A stretch of 64,000 nt of DNA. Source: Pseudomonas fluorescens. GTDB lineage: Bacteria > Pseudomonadota > Gammaproteobacteria > Pseudomonadales > Pseudomonadaceae. Below the pieces are notes generated by a model that saw only the letters and a list, made by a program, of their open reading frames with translations, had not been told where the DNA came from and ran no database searches. Position numbers and translations under genes: made by a program. Of the stretch, positions 18,432-29,729 are shown piece by piece; the stretch's first letter is position 1, and the number at the start of each line of letters is the position of its first letter. The stretch spans positions 1 to 64,000 of the forward strand of contig NZ_KZ477986.1 in assembly GCF_002837185.1 (NCBI RefSeq), in the 5' to 3' direction.

Positions 18432-19873
18432 CAGTGGGCTCCCACAACGGCGATCTTGGCGGCGGCTTCGGCTTCTACAGGGTCCGAAGCACGCACGGTG
18501 CGCCAGACGTTGTAGGCCATGAACAGCATGCCGGCGGCAAAGAACGCACCGCCCAGGGCACGGACGATATAGCCCGGATGGCTGGCTTGCAGCGCTTCGA
18601 CGAAGGAATACGTGAGGGTGCCGTCATCGTTGATCGCACGCCACATCAGGCCCTGGGTGATGCCGTTGACCCACATCGAGGCGATGTAGAGCACGGTGCC
18701 GATAGTGGCCAGCCAGAAGTGGGTGTTGATCAGCCCGACGCTGTGCATCTGTGCGCGGCCGAACAGCTTGGGGATCATGTGATACAGCGCGCCGATGGAA
18801 ATCATCGCCACCCAGCCCAGAGCCCCTGCGTGTACGTGGCCGATGGTCCAGTCGGTGTAGTGGGACAGCGAGTTGACGGTCTTGATCGCCATCATCGGGC
18901 CTTCGAAGGTCGACATGCCGTAGAACGCCAGCGATACCACCAGAAAGCGCAGGATCGGGTCGGTGCGCAGCTTATGCCAGGCGCCCGAGAGGGTCATCAT
19001 GCCGTTGATCATGCCGCCCCAGCTCGGCGCCAGCAGGATGATCGACATCGCCATGCCCAGGGACTGTGCCCAGTCCGGCAGCGCGGTGTAGTGCAGGTGG
19101 TGGGGACCGGCCCAGATGTACAGGGTGATCAGCGCCCAGAAGTGCACGATGGACAGGCGATAGGAGTAGATCGGACGTTCGGCCTGTTTCGGCACGAAGT
19201 AATACATCATTCCGAGGAAACCGGTGGTCAGGAAAAAGCCGACGGCGTTATGCCCGTACCACCACTGAATCATCGCATCGGTCGCGCCGGAGTAGGCCGA
19301 ATAGGACTTGAACAGGTTCACCGGCAAAGACGCGTGGTTGACGATGTGCAGCATCGCCGTGACCAGGATAAACGCCCCGTAGAACCAGTTGCCGACATAG
19401 ATGTGCTTGGTCTTGCGCTTGACGATGGTGCCAAAGAACACCACGGCATAGGTCACCCACACAATGGCGAGCAAAATGGCGATCGGCCATTCCAGCTCGG
19501 CGTATTCCTTGGTGGTGGTGTAGCCCAGGGGCAGGCTGATGATGGCGCCGACGATGACCGCCTGCCAGCCCCAGAAGGTGAAGGCGGCGAGGCCATCGGA
19601 GATCAGGCGCGTCTGGCAGGTACGCTGCACGACGTAATAGGAGGTGGCAAACAACGCACAGCCACCGAAGGCGAAGATCACCAGGTTGGTGTGCAGCGGG
19701 CGCAGACGGCCGAAGGTCGTCCAGGGCAGGTCGAAATTCAATTGCGGCCAGACCAGTTGCGAGGCGATGAACACCCCGAGCCCCATGCCAAGGATCCCCC
19801 AGACCACCGTCATGATGGCGAACTGGCGAACCACCTTATAGTTATAAGCAGTCGGACTGATTGCTGTGCTCAT
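18431..19873 (-). CDS. ccoN1: cbb3 oxidase catalytic subunit (copy 1)
   Basis: The 480-residue heme-copper oxygen-reducing subunit with about twelve membrane helices and bound heme b and b3-CuB. Conserved segments are [21 protein letters not shown] (a heme-ligand helix), [18 protein letters not shown], the [14 protein letters not shown] region and the HVHAGALGW helix. The ATG at 19873 ([18 protein letters not shown]) aligns exactly with the copy 2 start. A longer frame is rejected. An ANR-like site lies 85 bases upstream. Confidence 0.97.
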   Translation of the reverse strand: MSTAISPTAYNYKVVRQFAIMTVVWGILGMGLGVFIASQLVWPQLNFDLPWTTFGRLRPLHTNLVIFAFGGCALFATSYYVVQRTCQTRLISDGLAAFTFWGWQAVIVGAIISLPLGYTTTKEYAELEWPIAILLAIVWVTYAVVFFGTIVKRKTKHIYVGNWFYGAFILVTAMLHIVNHASLPVNLFKSYSAYSGATDAMIQWWYGHNAVGFFLTTGFLGMMYYFVPKQAERPIYSYRLSIVHFWALITLYIWAGPHHLHYTALPDWAQSLGMAMSIILLAPSWGGMINGMMTLSGAWHKLRTDPILRFLVVSLAFYGMSTFEGPMMAIKTVNSLSHYTDWTIGHVHAGALGWVAMISIGALYHMIPKLFGRAQMHSVGLINTHFWLATIGTVLYIASMWVNGITQGLMWRAINDDGTLTYSFVEALQASHPGYIVRALGGAFFAAGMLFMAYNVWRTVRASDPVEAEAAAKIAVVGAH

Positions 19874-20190
19874 TCTAAGGTTCCACGGTTTAAGTATTTT
19901 TATAGGTAAAATCGGCCGCAAGTATGTAGAAAGCGAGGGGCCATTGCAACGCAATGACTGACCTGTATCAAGGCGTTCCACGCCAGATTCTGCGCCCTTT
20001 CCATGTTGTGTGTAAGGATAAAGTCAGAAATCGAAAGCTGATCGAGTGGACAGGAATTTTCGAGGGCGCAACGGATACCGTCGCGTACGCCAGGATTGGC
20101 CCACTGCAGGAACAAGCGTAGACCCGAAAGCGAGGAGGGGACAGTTGGGTTTTGAAGGGGTGTGACACTTGGTCGCGAATGTCGCAACAC
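19874..20190. promoter_or_regulatory. Promoter region of ccoNOQP-1
   Basis: About 320 bases without a supported gene, upstream of ccoN1. It holds an ANR-like site at 19958-19971 read on the minus strand as TTGATACAGGTCAG. A weak open frame on the minus strand runs through the region but looks like an extension of ccoN1 rather than a gene. The distal part joins the REPIN that starts at 20191. Confidence 0.55.
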
Positions 20191-20290
20191 TGTAGGAGCG
20201 AGCTTGCTCGCGAAAAACGTCAACGGTAACGCGGTCAGTCTGGTCTATCGCGTTGTGTTTACGTGCTTCGCGAGCAAGCTCGCTCCTACA
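20191..20290. repeat. REPIN between the two cbb3 operons
   Basis: Inverted copies of a GTAGGAGCGAGCTTGCTCGC-type REP flank a spacer that begins AAAAACGTCAACG. The element ends five bases before the ccoP2 stop and may serve as its transcript end. The same REP family and spacer start recur at 38677-38775. Confidence 0.88.
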
Positions 20291-20294
20291 AGTG

Positions 20295-21206
20295 CTAATG
20301 GGTCAGGCTATACACATAGGCCGCCAGCAGATGCACTTTGTCATTGCCTTGCAGCGCTTCCTGCGCCGGCATCTGGCCCTGACGGCCATGGCGAATGGTC
20401 TGCTGCAATTGCGCCAGGCTGGTGCCGTAGATAAACCCGGCTGGCTCGGTCAGGTTTGGCGCACCCATGGCTTCCACGCCGTGGCCTTGCGGACCGTGAC
20501 AGGCCACGCAGGTGGTGTTGAACGTGGCCTGGCCCGCCACGAGGTCGGCAGTGCTGTCGGCGGGCAAGGGCAGCTTGGCCAGGTCGTGGCGTACATAGGC
20601 GGCGACATTCTTCACCCCATCCTCGCCCAGTACTTCACCCCAGGCCGGCATCGCCGCGTGACGACCGCCCATGATGGTGGCCTTGATCGCTTCGGCCGAA
20701 CCGCCCCAGCGCCAATTGTTGTCCGCCAGGTTGGGGAAGCCATACGCGCCCTTGGCATCCGAGCCGTGGCACACCGAGCAGTTGGACGCGAACAGGCGAC
20801 CGCCCATTTTCAGCGCTTGCGGGTCCTTTGCGACTTCTTCCACCGGCATGGCCGCGAATTTGGCGAAGATCGGCCCGAACTTGGTGTCGGCCTTGGCCAT
20901 CTCCTTGTCCCACTCCTTGGCCGACGTCCAGCCGTCTTCATAGCCCGGCAACACGCCTTTCCAGTTGCCCAGGCCCGGGTAGAGGATCAGGTAGCCGACC
21001 GCAAACACCAGGGTGCCGGCGAACAGCATGAACCACCACTGGGGCAGCGGGTTGTCGTATTCCTCGATACCGTCGAAGGCGTGGCCCATGGTCTGGTCGA
21101 CGCTGCCCTTGGTCTCGCCCTTGCGGGTACCGATCAAGAGCCAGGTCAGGCCGATCAGGCTGCCGAGGGTCAGTACGCAGATCCATGTACTCCAAAACAG
21201 GGTCAT
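20295..21206 (-). CDS. ccoP2: cbb3 oxidase diheme cytochrome c subunit (copy 2)
   Basis: A 303-residue diheme subunit with the same layout as copy 1: two N-terminal membrane helices, then CSVCH and CVACH heme sites. It lacks the insertion after the second helix that copy 1 has. Its start overlaps the ccoQ2 stop. It ends the ccoNOQP-2 operon, which carries the better ANR box and corresponds to the low-oxygen-induced cco2 of P. aeruginosa. Confidence 0.97.
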   Translation of the reverse strand: MTLFWSTWICVLTLGSLIGLTWLLIGTRKGETKGSVDQTMGHAFDGIEEYDNPLPQWWFMLFAGTLVFAVGYLILYPGLGNWKGVLPGYEDGWTSAKEWDKEMAKADTKFGPIFAKFAAMPVEEVAKDPQALKMGGRLFASNCSVCHGSDAKGAYGFPNLADNNWRWGGSAEAIKATIMGGRHAAMPAWGEVLGEDGVKNVAAYVRHDLAKLPLPADSTADLVAGQATFNTTCVACHGPQGHGVEAMGAPNLTEPAGFIYGTSLAQLQQTIRHGRQGQMPAQEALQGNDKVHLLAAYVYSLTH

Positions 21207-21403
21207 GGCCGAGTGCTCCTTATTGCAGGCTCTTCTTGAGCGTCGGATGGAGAAGGTTCATCGGCGAAGGGCAGCAGGCGCGCCTGCTCGAATTCCGCAG
21301 TGCGCCGGTTGTTGAACACCCACAGCGACAGGCCGATAAAGGCGATGGCGACCACCAGCGTGCCGAGGCCGCGGATGGTGCCCGCATCGAATTCAAATCC
21401 CAT
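21203..21403 (-). CDS. ccoQ2: cbb3 oxidase subunit CcoQ (copy 2)
   Basis: A 66-residue single-span subunit, [22 protein letters not shown] followed by [20 protein letters not shown]. The core resembles copy 1 and the polar tail does not. It starts 3 bases after the ccoO2 stop and overlaps ccoP2 by four bases. Confidence 0.93.
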   Translation of the reverse strand: MGFEFDAGTIRGLGTLVVAIAFIGLSLWVFNNRRTAEFEQARLLPFADEPSPSDAQEEPAIRSTRP

Positions 21404-21406
21404 GGC

Positions 21407-22015
21407 TCACCTCTTGCTCTTGATGGCAGTACCGAGTACTTGCAGGTAGGAAACCAGCGCGTCCATCTCGGTCTTGCCCTTGAGGCTGGCGACCGCGCCC
21501 GTGATGTCATCGTCGGTGTACGGCACGCCGAGGGTGCGCATCACCTTCAACTTGGTCTCGGTGTGGCTGCTGTCGACGGCGGCGGTGACCAGCCACGGAT
21601 AAGCCGGCATTTTCGACTCCGGTACCACGTTGCGCGGGTTGTACAGGTGCGCGCGGTGCCAATCGTCCGAGTAGCGTGCGCCGACGCGGGCCAGGTCCGG
21701 CCCGGTGCGCTTGGAACCCCACAGGAACGGGTGGTCCCACACGCTTTCGCCCGCCACCGAGTAGTGACCGTAGCGCTCGGTCTCGGCGCGGAACGGGCGG
21801 ATCATCTGCGAGTGACACTGCACGCAGCCTTCACGGATGTAGATGTCGCGGCCCTCCAGTTGCAACGCGGTGTAGGGCTTCATGCCTTCGACCGGCTTGT
21901 TGGTCACGTCCTGGAAGAACAGCGGGACGATCTGGGTCAGGCCACCGATGCTCACGGCGAGCACCATCAGCAGCATCAGCAGGCCAACGTTCTTTTCAAT
22001 CGTTTCGTGTTTCAT
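21407..22015 (-). CDS. ccoO2: cbb3 oxidase monoheme cytochrome c subunit (copy 2)
   Basis: A 202-residue monoheme cytochrome c subunit with an N-terminal helix ([20 protein letters not shown]) and a CVQCH heme site in [12 protein letters not shown]. The start MKHETIEKN at 22015 matches that of copy 1 (MKHEVVEKN). It follows ccoN2 by ten bases. Large parts are identical to copy 1, including [20 protein letters not shown]. Confidence 0.97.
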
Positions 22016-22025
22016 CACAGACTCC

Positions 22026-23450
22026 TCAGGCCAGCTGCGCGACAGGGACAGCTTCGACAGGCTGCACCGAACGCACGGTGCGCCAGGTGTTGTAAGCCAT
22101 CAGCAACATGCCGCTGAGGAACACCGCACCGCCCACCAGCCGCACGATGAAGCCTGGGTGACTGGCCACCAGGGTTTCGACGAAGGAGTAGGTCAAGGTG
22201 CCGTCTTCGTTGACCGCACGCCACATCAGGCCCTGGGCAATGCCGTTGACCCACATCGAGGCGATGTAGAGCACGGTGCCGATGGTGGCCAGCCAGAAGT
22301 GCGCGTTGATCAGGCCGAGGCTGTACATCTGCTCGCGACCGAAGACTTTCGGGATCATGTGGTACAGCGCGCCGATGGAAATCATCGCCACCCAACCGAG
22401 TGCGCCGGCGTGTACGTGGCCGATGGTCCAGTCGGTGTAGTGGGAGAGGGCGTTGACGGTCTTGATCGCCATCATCGGGCCCTCGAAGGTCGACATGCCG
22501 TAGAACGCCAGGGACACCACCAGAAAGCGCAGGATCGGGTCGCTGCGCAACTTATGCCAGGCGCCCGACAGCGTCATCATGCCGTTGATCATGCCGCCCC
22601 AGCTCGGGGCCAGCAGCACCAATGACATCACCATGCCCAACGACTGCGCCCAATCCGGCAGCGCGGTGTAGTGCAAGTGATGAGGGCCGGCCCAGATATA
22701 CAGGGTGATCAGCGCCCAGAAGTGCACGATGGACAAGCGATAGGAATACACCGGGCGTTCGGCCTGCTTGGGCACGAAGTAGTACATCATCCCGAGAAAG
22801 CCTGCGGTGAGGAAAAAGCCCACAGCGTTATGGCCGTACCACCACTGCACCATGGCATCCGTCGCACCGCCGTACAGCGAGTAGGACTTGGTCAGGCTGA
22901 CCGGGATTTCCAGGTTGTTGACGATATGCAGGATCGCCACGGTGATGATGAATGCACCGAAAAACCAGTTGCCCACATAGATATGCTTGGTGTTGCGCTT
23001 CATGATCGTGCCGAAGAACACGACGGCATAGGCGACCCAGACGATGGTGATCAGGATGTCGATCGGCCATTCCAGCTCGGCGTATTCCTTGGAACTGGTG
23101 TAGCCCAGCGGCAGGCTGATCGCAGCCAACAGGATGACAAGTTGCCAGCCCCAGAAGCAGAACGCAGCGATTTTCGGCGCGAACAGCGTTGTCTGGCAGG
23201 TGCGCTGCACCGAGTAGAAGGAGCTTGCGAACAGCGCGCAGCCCCCGAAGGCGAAGATCACCGCGTTGGTGTGCAACGGGCGCAGGCGACCGAAGCTGGT
23301 CCAGGGCAAATCGAAGTTGAGCGCAGGCCAAACCAATTGGGCCGCGAGAAAAACCCCGAGCCCCATGCCGACGATGCCCCATACCACCGTCATAATGGCG
23401 AATTGGCGGACCACCTTGTAGTTATAGGCGGTACTTAAAGTAGTGTTCAT
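22026..23450 (-). CDS. ccoN2: cbb3 oxidase catalytic subunit (copy 2)
   Basis: A 474-residue heme-copper catalytic subunit, paralogous to copy 1 across the whole length with the same helix and histidine segments ([35 protein letters not shown]). The ATG at 23450 ([17 protein letters not shown]) is the equivalent start; a longer frame runs into the divergent hydrolase. A TTGAC-N4-ATCAA site lies 105 bases upstream, so this operon should be the more strongly Anr-dependent of the two. Confidence 0.97.
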
Positions 23451-23529
23451 GGTTCCCCATCCACGGTTCAACCCAAGCAGATGCGGCACTTGGGCTGGAG
23501 TTATAGGCAGACTAAAAAGCGAGGCAAGC

Positions 23530-24222
23530 ATGGGCAAAGAGCACAAGGCCAGTATTGACGGGGATCAATGGGCACAGTGTGTGCGCGAACGCGGCTGGTT
23601 GTGGGATGTCGCCACGGGCGCCCCCTCGGGCCAGCCGGCCACGCTGATCCTGGCCCACGGCGCCGGTGCGCCGATGGACTCGGCGTTCATGAACGACATG
23701 GCTGCGCGCCTTGCCGGGCATGGTGTGAGCGTATTGCGCTTCGAGTTTCCCTACATGGCCCAGCGCCGTGCGGACGGCGGCAAGCGCCCGCCGAATCCGG
23801 CGCCCAAACTGCTGGAATGCTGGCGCGAGGTGCATGCGCAGGTGCGACGTCATGTCGCTGGGAAACTGGCGATTGGCGGTAAATCCATGGGAGGGCGCAT
23901 GGCCAGTTTATTGGCCGATGAGCTGGGCGCCGATGGGCTGGTGTGCCTGGGGTATCCGTTCTATGCGGTGGGCAAGCCGGAAAAACCTCGGGTCGAGCAT
24001 CTGGCTGCGCTGAAAACGCCGACGCTGATTGTGCAGGGCGAGCGGGATGCACTGGGTAATCGGGCGGCGGTGCAGGGATATGAGTTGTCGCCGAACATTG
24101 AGGTGATGTGGTTGGTGGCGGGGGATCATGACTTGAAACCGCTGAAGGCGTCGGGGTTCAGTCATGAGCAGCATCTGGAGGCGGCTGCGGCGCGCGTGGC
24201 TGAGTTTCTGGGTGCCTGTTAG
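23530..24222 (+). CDS. Alpha/beta hydrolase of the KANL3/Tex30-like family
   Basis: A 230-residue cytosolic alpha/beta hydrolase. [20 protein letters not shown] is the oxyanion-side loop, [14 protein letters not shown] near residue 120 holds the nucleophile serine, and GDHDLKP near the C-terminus supplies the acid/histidine pair. Substrate unknown. It is divergent from ccoN2. The ATG at 23530 has GAGGC upstream, and the ANR box of ccoN2 then lies inside its first codons. A REPIN follows the stop. Confidence 0.85.
   Translation: MGKEHKASIDGDQWAQCVRERGWLWDVATGAPSGQPATLILAHGAGAPMDSAFMNDMAARLAGHGVSVLRFEFPYMAQRRADGGKRPPNPAPKLLECWREVHAQVRRHVAGKLAIGGKSMGGRMASLLADELGADGLVCLGYPFYAVGKPEKPRVEHLAALKTPTLIVQGERDALGNRAAVQGYELSPNIEVMWLVAGDHDLKPLKASGFSHEQHLEAAAARVAEFLGAC
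23555..23568 (-). promoter_or_regulatory. ANR box for ccoNOQP-2
   Basis: TTGACGGGGATCAA fits TTGAC/T-N4-ATCAA in both half-sites. It lies 105 bases before ccoN2 and falls within codons 9-13 of the divergent hydrolase if that gene starts at 23530. Confidence 0.8.
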
Positions 24223-24228
24223 GGACCT

Positions 24229-24312
24229 ATCGGGGGCAAGCCCCCTCCCACATGTTGACCTCATTCCAACCTTGGAACTCGGTCGAGTGTGGGAGGAGGC
24301 TTGCCCCCGATA
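24229..24312. repeat. REPIN between the hydrolase and aer
   Basis: Two REP copies in inverted orientation (ATCGGGGGCAAGCCCCC at 24229 and the reverse copy ending at 24312) fill the gap between the convergent hydrolase and aer genes. Confidence 0.88.
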
Positions 24313-24317
24313 GCGGT

Positions 24318-25883
24318 CTAGCGGTTGAAACGCTCCACCAGCGAGTACTGGGTATTGGCGGTATGCGTCAGCTCTTCACTCAACTGCGCCGAGTTCATCG
24401 CCTGCTCCGAGGTCTGGTCCGCCAACAGCGCAATGGTGCTGATATTGCGGCTGATCTCTTCTGCAACCGCGCTTTGCTCTTCGGTGGCGGCGGCGATCTG
24501 AGTGGTCATGTCGGTAATATTGGCCACCGCCTCACTGATGCCCACCAGCGCCTGATCCGCTTCCATCACCCGCGCTACACCCTCTTCGGCCTGGCGATGC
24601 CCGGCGTCCATGGTTTGCACGGCTGCGGCCGCGGTGCTTTGCAGCTTGGCGATCAGGGTATGAATCTGTCCGGTCGACTCGGCGGTGCGTTGCGCCAACT
24701 GGCGCACTTCATCGGCCACCACCGCAAACCCACGGCCCATCTCACCGGCACGCGCGGCTTCGATAGCGGCATTGAGCGCCAGCAGGTTGGTCTGGTCGGC
24801 AATGCCCTTGATCACATCCACCACGCCGCCGATTTCATCGCTGTCCTTGGCCAATTGCGTGACGGTGACACCGGTCTCGCCCACCGCCACCGACAGGCGC
24901 TGGATCGCCTCGCGGGTTTCCCCGGCGATATCGCGGCCGCGACCGGTCAGGCGATTGGCTTCCTGGGTGGCATCCGCCGTGCGCTGCACATGGCTGGCGA
25001 CTTCCTGGGTGGTCGCCGCCATCTGGTTGACCGCCGTGGCCACTTGTTCGGTCTCCACGCGTTGGCGCTCCAGGCCGCTGGAGCTGTTGTGCGCCAGGGT
25101 GTTGGACTGCGCCGCCTGGTCGTTGAGGTGTTCGGCGGTGTCCTGCAGGCGGGTGAGGCAGGTCTTCAGACGCGCTTCCTGGCTGAGGATCGACATCTCC
25201 AGGCGCGCCTGGGCGCCACGGCTGTCGGTGTACATCTGCGCGATCAGCGGGTCGGAGGTGGTCTGCTCGGCCAGGCGCAGCAAACGCTTGAGGCCGCGCT
25301 GTTGCCAGCTCAGGCCGAGCAGGCCCAACGGCACCGACAGCCCTGCAGCCAAGGCAAAGCCCCATTGGGACGTGAGGGTGGCGCCGATCATGAAACTCAA
25401 CTGGCTGACCAGGATAAACGGCAGCCAGTCCTGCAGCACCGGCAGCCACTTGTCCCGCTGGGGAACGGCCGACTTGCCCTGGTTGATGCGTTGATAGAGC
25501 GCTTCGGCCCGGCGGATCTGCTCGGCGGTGGGCTTGATGCGCACCGATTCGTAACCGATCACCTGGTTGCCGTCGAAAACCGGCGTCACATAGGCGTTAA
25601 CCCAGTAGTGATCACCGGTCTTGCAGCGATTCTTGACAATGCCCATCCATGGCAAGCCTTGTTTGAGCGTCGACCACATATGCGCGAACACCGCCGCCGG
25701 AACATCCGGGTGACGCACCAGGTTGTGCGGGGCACGGGTCAGTTCGTCGCGGGTGAACCCACTGATTTCGACAAAGGCGTCGTTGCAGTAGGTAATCACG
25801 CCCTTGGCGTCTGTGGTGGAGATCAACCGTTGCTGAGCGGGGAAGGTACGTTCGCGCTGGGTAACGGGTTGGTTATTACGCAT
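24318..25883 (-). CDS. aer: Aerotaxis/energy-taxis receptor Aer
   Basis: A 521-residue methyl-accepting chemotaxis-type receptor. The N-terminal PAS domain (residues about 8-120, with [19 protein letters not shown] and the [15 protein letters not shown] region) is the FAD-binding kind found in Aer. A short hydrophobic pair near residues 150-190 ([36 protein letters not shown]) anchors it. The C-terminal signalling hairpin contains [20 protein letters not shown] and [14 protein letters not shown]. It follows the ccoN2 area as in P. aeruginosa, tying oxygen taxis to the oxidases. Confidence 0.93.
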   Translation of the reverse strand: MRNNQPVTQRERTFPAQQRLISTTDAKGVITYCNDAFVEISGFTRDELTRAPHNLVRHPDVPAAVFAHMWSTLKQGLPWMGIVKNRCKTGDHYWVNAYVTPVFDGNQVIGYESVRIKPTAEQIRRAEALYQRINQGKSAVPQRDKWLPVLQDWLPFILVSQLSFMIGATLTSQWGFALAAGLSVPLGLLGLSWQQRGLKRLLRLAEQTTSDPLIAQMYTDSRGAQARLEMSILSQEARLKTCLTRLQDTAEHLNDQAAQSNTLAHNSSSGLERQRVETEQVATAVNQMAATTQEVASHVQRTADATQEANRLTGRGRDIAGETREAIQRLSVAVGETGVTVTQLAKDSDEIGGVVDVIKGIADQTNLLALNAAIEAARAGEMGRGFAVVADEVRQLAQRTAESTGQIHTLIAKLQSTAAAAVQTMDAGHRQAEEGVARVMEADQALVGISEAVANITDMTTQIAAATEEQSAVAEEISRNISTIALLADQTSEQAMNSAQLSEELTHTANTQYSLVERFNR

Positions 25884-25984
25884 GATTGTTCAATCCGCAA
25901 GGCTTTCACGGGTTATCGGCCATGGCGGGCGTTTATTTAACTTATTTTTGCAACAATCCAGCTCCCTCCTACCGTCAGGAAGGT

Positions 25985-26776
25985 TCAGCTAGCCAGTATC
26001 GGGTAGGTGAACAGGCCGAAGTGAAGCAGATTCAAGCCAAAGTGCGTGGCAATCGCTGCGCCGAGCCCGCCAAACCGATACGCCAGGCCGTAACCGACAC
26101 CGGCAATGCTCGCCAGCAGCACCCAGTGCCAACCGGCGCCAAAATGCACAAGGCCGAATATAAGCGAGGCCAGCAGCAGCGCGAGGTTGTCGCCGTAGGG
26201 CAGGTGTTTGAAGCGTTGGCTCAGGCCACCCTGGATATAGCCACGAAACAGCGCCTCTTCCACCAGCGTCACCAGCAGCAGGTTGTTCAACACCCATAAC
26301 CACGCCTGGTCCGGCCACTTCGGCGCCCAACTGATTATCCCAAGCAGGGCTGCGCCACCCAGCGCGGCGATGGCGGTCAGGGTGAGTGCCAGGGCCGTGA
26401 CGCAGATCGACAGGCGCAATGAACGCCGCGCCACGATCCATGGGCAGGCCAGCAATAACCAGAAGCCGATCAGGGGTTTGTCCTGGTTCAGGTACATCGA
26501 GAACGGCACGGCGTCCGGAGTGAAGCGCTGGGGCGCAATGCCGCGGCCATTATGGAAACCCGGCAGCCAATGCATCGCTAGGCCCAGGGCCAGGACGATA
26601 AACAAGCCGTGACCCAGGTAGCGTGCCCAAGGGTTGCGTTGCTGGCGTACGGCATACCCGGCCACCAGCAACAGCGCCACTGAGACCGCCGCCAGCACGC
26701 CCAGTTGGCCGTAGCTCAAGGCCAGGACATAGCCAATGGAAAGCAGCGTGAGGTACAGCCAGGGCAGAGCAGTCAT
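25985..26776 (-). CDS. CPBP-family intramembrane metalloprotease-like protein
   Basis: A 263-residue membrane protein with about eight helices and the CPBP (Rce1-like) domain. EEALFRGYIQGGL is the EExxxR motif, FGLVHFGAGWHW the second histidine motif, and HFGLNLLHFGLF the last. These support a glutamate/histidine intramembrane protease, although the substrate is unknown and many bacterial members have untested activity. The ATG at 26776 begins directly at the first membrane helix; a frame running 56 codons further is not supported. Confidence 0.85.
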   Translation of the reverse strand: MTALPWLYLTLLSIGYVLALSYGQLGVLAAVSVALLLVAGYAVRQQRNPWARYLGHGLFIVLALGLAMHWLPGFHNGRGIAPQRFTPDAVPFSMYLNQDKPLIGFWLLLACPWIVARRSLRLSICVTALALTLTAIAALGGAALLGIISWAPKWPDQAWLWVLNNLLLVTLVEEALFRGYIQGGLSQRFKHLPYGDNLALLLASLIFGLVHFGAGWHWVLLASIAGVGYGLAYRFGGLGAAIATHFGLNLLHFGLFTYPILAS

Positions 26777-26879
26777 GTGAAGACCTTCGAAAAAAACGGC
26801 CGGCATTATAGCGAGCGGTCCGGCTCGACGGAATGAAAACGCCTCCATGGCCTCAAGTATCCGGGAGCCGCGCGTGCAT

Positions 26880-27785
26880 TCAGGCTGCTCGTGGCTCGCG
26901 CCTACTGTTGTGTGGCCGCAGCACCAGCCACAGCGCCCCTGCAATCAGCACCCCACCGTACAGGTGAGCCATGGACAGCGGCTCATCCAGCCACAGCGCG
27001 CCCCACAACACGCCGAACGGCGGGATCATGAAGGTCACGGTCATCGATTTGACCGGCCCGATGGATGACAGCAGGCGAAAGTACAAAATGTAGGCAAAGG
27101 CCGTACACACCAGGCCCAACCCCAGCAACGACATCCACACCTGCCACCCACCCCAGCTCACCGGTGGCTGGCTGATGGCGCTGTAGGCAAACAACGGCAG
27201 CAAGAACAAGGTGGCGCCGAGCATGCTGCCCAAGGCTGACAGGCGGCTGTCCAAACCGCCGCGTTGATCCAGCCAGCGCCGTGCCAGAAAACCGGCAAAG
27301 CCATAGCAGGTGGTCGCCAGTAGGCACGCCATCGCGCCCATCAACAATTCCATGTCAAATGCCACCGGCCCCGCACGCGTGAGCACGGCTACGCCAAACA
27401 GCCCCAAGGCTACACCCGCGATTTTCGACGGTGTCAGGCGTTCACTGAAGAACAGCCCGCCAATCAGCACGCCCATCAAGGGGGTGGTGGCGTTGAAGAT
27501 CGCTGAATAACCCGCCGGCAATACCTGGGCCGCCACCGAGTACATGGTTGCCGGAATTCCGGAGTTGATCACGCCCAACAGCAGGACGGTCTTGAACTTG
27601 CCCTGGAAATCCCAGCTCACGCGCATCAGTGCAAGAATCACCAACAAGCCGGCGGCAGCGATCGATACGCGGAAAAACGCGGTCGGCACGGTGCCGATTT
27701 CCGGCGCGATGATGCGCATGAACAGGAAACTTGCACCCCAGATGGCGGCCAGTCCCAGCAAGTAGAGGGTGTCGACAGGTTTCAC
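26880..27785 (-). CDS. EamA/DMT-family inner-membrane transporter
   Basis: A 301-residue transporter with ten helices in two EamA repeats. It begins [31 protein letters not shown], the usual first helix of this family. The C-terminal [12 protein letters not shown] tail is cytosolic. The likely function is export of small metabolites, with unknown substrate. It is divergent from aceK and has about 150 bases of shared upstream DNA. Confidence 0.88.
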   Translation of the reverse strand: MKPVDTLYLLGLAAIWGASFLFMRIIAPEIGTVPTAFFRVSIAAAGLLVILALMRVSWDFQGKFKTVLLLGVINSGIPATMYSVAAQVLPAGYSAIFNATTPLMGVLIGGLFFSERLTPSKIAGVALGLFGVAVLTRAGPVAFDMELLMGAMACLLATTCYGFAGFLARRWLDQRGGLDSRLSALGSMLGATLFLLPLFAYSAISQPPVSWGGWQVWMSLLGLGLVCTAFAYILYFRLLSSIGPVKSMTVTFMIPPFGVLWGALWLDEPLSMAHLYGGVLIAGALWLVLRPHNSRREPRAA

Positions 27786-27938
27786 GGAAAACTCCTACGC
27801 AATCAGGCGGGGGAGTGTTGCCCAGCGTCCCGGTCGACACAATCGCTAAGTAGCGTCGCCGATGAAAAATCGGCCTTCTCCTGCCGCGCTTCACTGGCTA
27901 AGCTCAGGGCTTCCCGCAACCCGTTCGAGGTTTTCCGT

Positions 27939-29654
27939 ATGTCGCAGCCCGCCCTCGCTATCGCCCGGATGATCCTCGACGGTTTCGACGACTACCGAGA
28001 GCACTTTCGCCAAATTACCGATGGCGCGCGCGAACGCTTCGAAAAAGCCCAGTGGCAGCAAGGGCAGGCCGCTTCGGCGGCGCGCATCAACCTCTACGAA
28101 GATAAGGTGGGGGAGGTCACGGCGCGTCTGCGCGCCGCTTTCGATGCGGGCACGTTGCAGGACATCGACCTGTGGCCCCTGGTGAAAAGTGCCTACATCG
28201 GCCTGATCGACCTGCGCTTTGACGATGAGCTGTCCGAAACCTGGTACAACTCGGTGTTCTGCGGCCTGTTCAGTCATGACCTGATCAGCGACGGCTGCAT
28301 GTTCATTCATACCACGCGGCCCAGCCAGCGGCGGGCGCGGGCAGCGCAAACCCGCTCCTACACGCCTGTCGGCAATATAACCGAGATGCTCGCGCAGATT
28401 TTCTCGGACTACAGCTTCAGTGAGCCCTACGCCGACTTGCCTGCCGACCTGCGACGCCTCGAAGCGCAACTGCGGGAAAACCTGCCGGACTGGGTGTGCA
28501 AAGACCCGGACCTGAACGTCGAGCTGTTTTCCTCGGTGCTCTACCGCAATAAAGGCGCCTACCTCGTCGGACGTATCTACACCCGCGACGAACAGTGGCC
28601 GTTGGTGATCCCCTTGCTGCACCGCGAAGAACGGGGCATCCAGATCGATGCGTTGATCACTGATGAAGCCGACGTGTCGATCATCTTCTCCTTCACCCGG
28701 TCGTACTTCATGGTCGATGTGCCGGTACCTGCGGAGTTCATCGGCTTTCTCAAACGCATCCTGCCCGGCAAGCACATTGCCGAGCTATACACCTCCATCG
28801 GTTTTTATAAACACGGCAAGTCGGAGTTCTATCGCGCCCTGATCAACCACCTGGCTACCACCGATGACCAGTTCATCATGGCCCCGGGTGTGCGCGGCAT
28901 GGTCATGAGCGTGTTCACCCTGCCGGGCTTCAACACCGTGTTCAAGATCATCAAGGATCGCTTTTCGCCGTCGAAAAACGTCAACCGCGCCACGGTGATC
29001 GAAAAGTATCGCTTGGTGAAAAGCGTCGACCGGGTAGGGCGCATGGCCGATACCCAGGAGTTCGCCGACTTCCGCTTTCCCTTGAGCAAGTTCGAGCCCG
29101 AGTGCCTGGCCGAGTTGCTGGAAGTCGCCGCCGGCACGGTCCAGGTAGACGGCGACACGGTGCTCATTCGCCACTGCTGGACCGAACGGCGCATGACCCC
29201 GCTCAACCTCTACCTCGACAACGCCAACCCCGCCCAGGTGCGCGAAGCCCTGGAAGACTACGGCCTGGCGATCAAGCAGTTGGCGGCGGCGAATATCTTC
29301 CCTGGCGATATGCTGCTCAAGAACTTCGGCGTCACCCGTCACGGCCGGGTGGTGTTCTACGACTACGATGAAATCTGCTTTCTCACCGAAGCCAACTTCC
29401 GCCACATCCCCGCGCCGCGCACTCCCGAGGATGAAATGGCATCGGAACCCTGGTACTCCATCGGCCCGCTGGACGTGTTCCCTGAAGAGTTCCCGCCGTT
29501 CCTGTTTGCCGATGCTGGCCAGCGCAGGTTGTTCGATGAGTTGCATGGCGAGTTGTACAACGCCGATTACTGGAAGGGCCTGCAGGAGGCGATTCGGGCT
29601 GGGAAGGTGATTGATGTGTTTCCCTATCGGCGCAAGTGGGAAGGCATGTCTTGA
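27939..29654 (+). CDS. aceK: Isocitrate dehydrogenase kinase/phosphatase
   Basis: A 571-residue bifunctional enzyme that phosphorylates or dephosphorylates isocitrate dehydrogenase to direct carbon into the glyoxylate shunt. It matches AceK throughout: [21 protein letters not shown] near the start, [28 protein letters not shown] (the ATP-loop region) near residue 320, and the catalytic-core segments [26 protein letters not shown] near residue 460. Length equals the family norm. It stands alone, away from aceA/aceB, as in other pseudomonads. A terminator follows. Confidence 0.97.
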   Translation: MSQPALAIARMILDGFDDYREHFRQITDGARERFEKAQWQQGQAASAARINLYEDKVGEVTARLRAAFDAGTLQDIDLWPLVKSAYIGLIDLRFDDELSETWYNSVFCGLFSHDLISDGCMFIHTTRPSQRRARAAQTRSYTPVGNITEMLAQIFSDYSFSEPYADLPADLRRLEAQLRENLPDWVCKDPDLNVELFSSVLYRNKGAYLVGRIYTRDEQWPLVIPLLHREERGIQIDALITDEADVSIIFSFTRSYFMVDVPVPAEFIGFLKRILPGKHIAELYTSIGFYKHGKSEFYRALINHLATTDDQFIMAPGVRGMVMSVFTLPGFNTVFKIIKDRFSPSKNVNRATVIEKYRLVKSVDRVGRMADTQEFADFRFPLSKFEPECLAELLEVAAGTVQVDGDTVLIRHCWTERRMTPLNLYLDNANPAQVREALEDYGLAIKQLAAANIFPGDMLLKNFGVTRHGRVVFYDYDEICFLTEANFRHIPAPRTPEDEMASEPWYSIGPLDVFPEEFPPFLFADAGQRRLFDELHGELYNADYWKGLQEAIRAGKVIDVFPYRRKWEGMS

Positions 29655-29701
29655 GTCACCGGGTCTGCGCGATTGAGCCAGCGCTACGGCGTGGCCCAAA
29701 C

Positions 29702-29729
29702 AGTCCGCATGGGGGGACTGATTTTTTTG
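29702..29729 (+). terminator. Rho-independent terminator after aceK
   Basis: CAGTCC at 29702-29707 pairs with GGACTG at 29716-29721 around an 8-base loop, followed by ATTTTTTT. It lies 47 bases past the aceK stop. Confidence 0.8.

Noticed and set aside
18434..19909. 491-codon open frame antisense to ccoN1, and similar ones opposite ccoN2, ccoG and the oxidoreductase at 4.8 kb
   Set aside because: They mirror well-supported genes and show no recognisable protein features.
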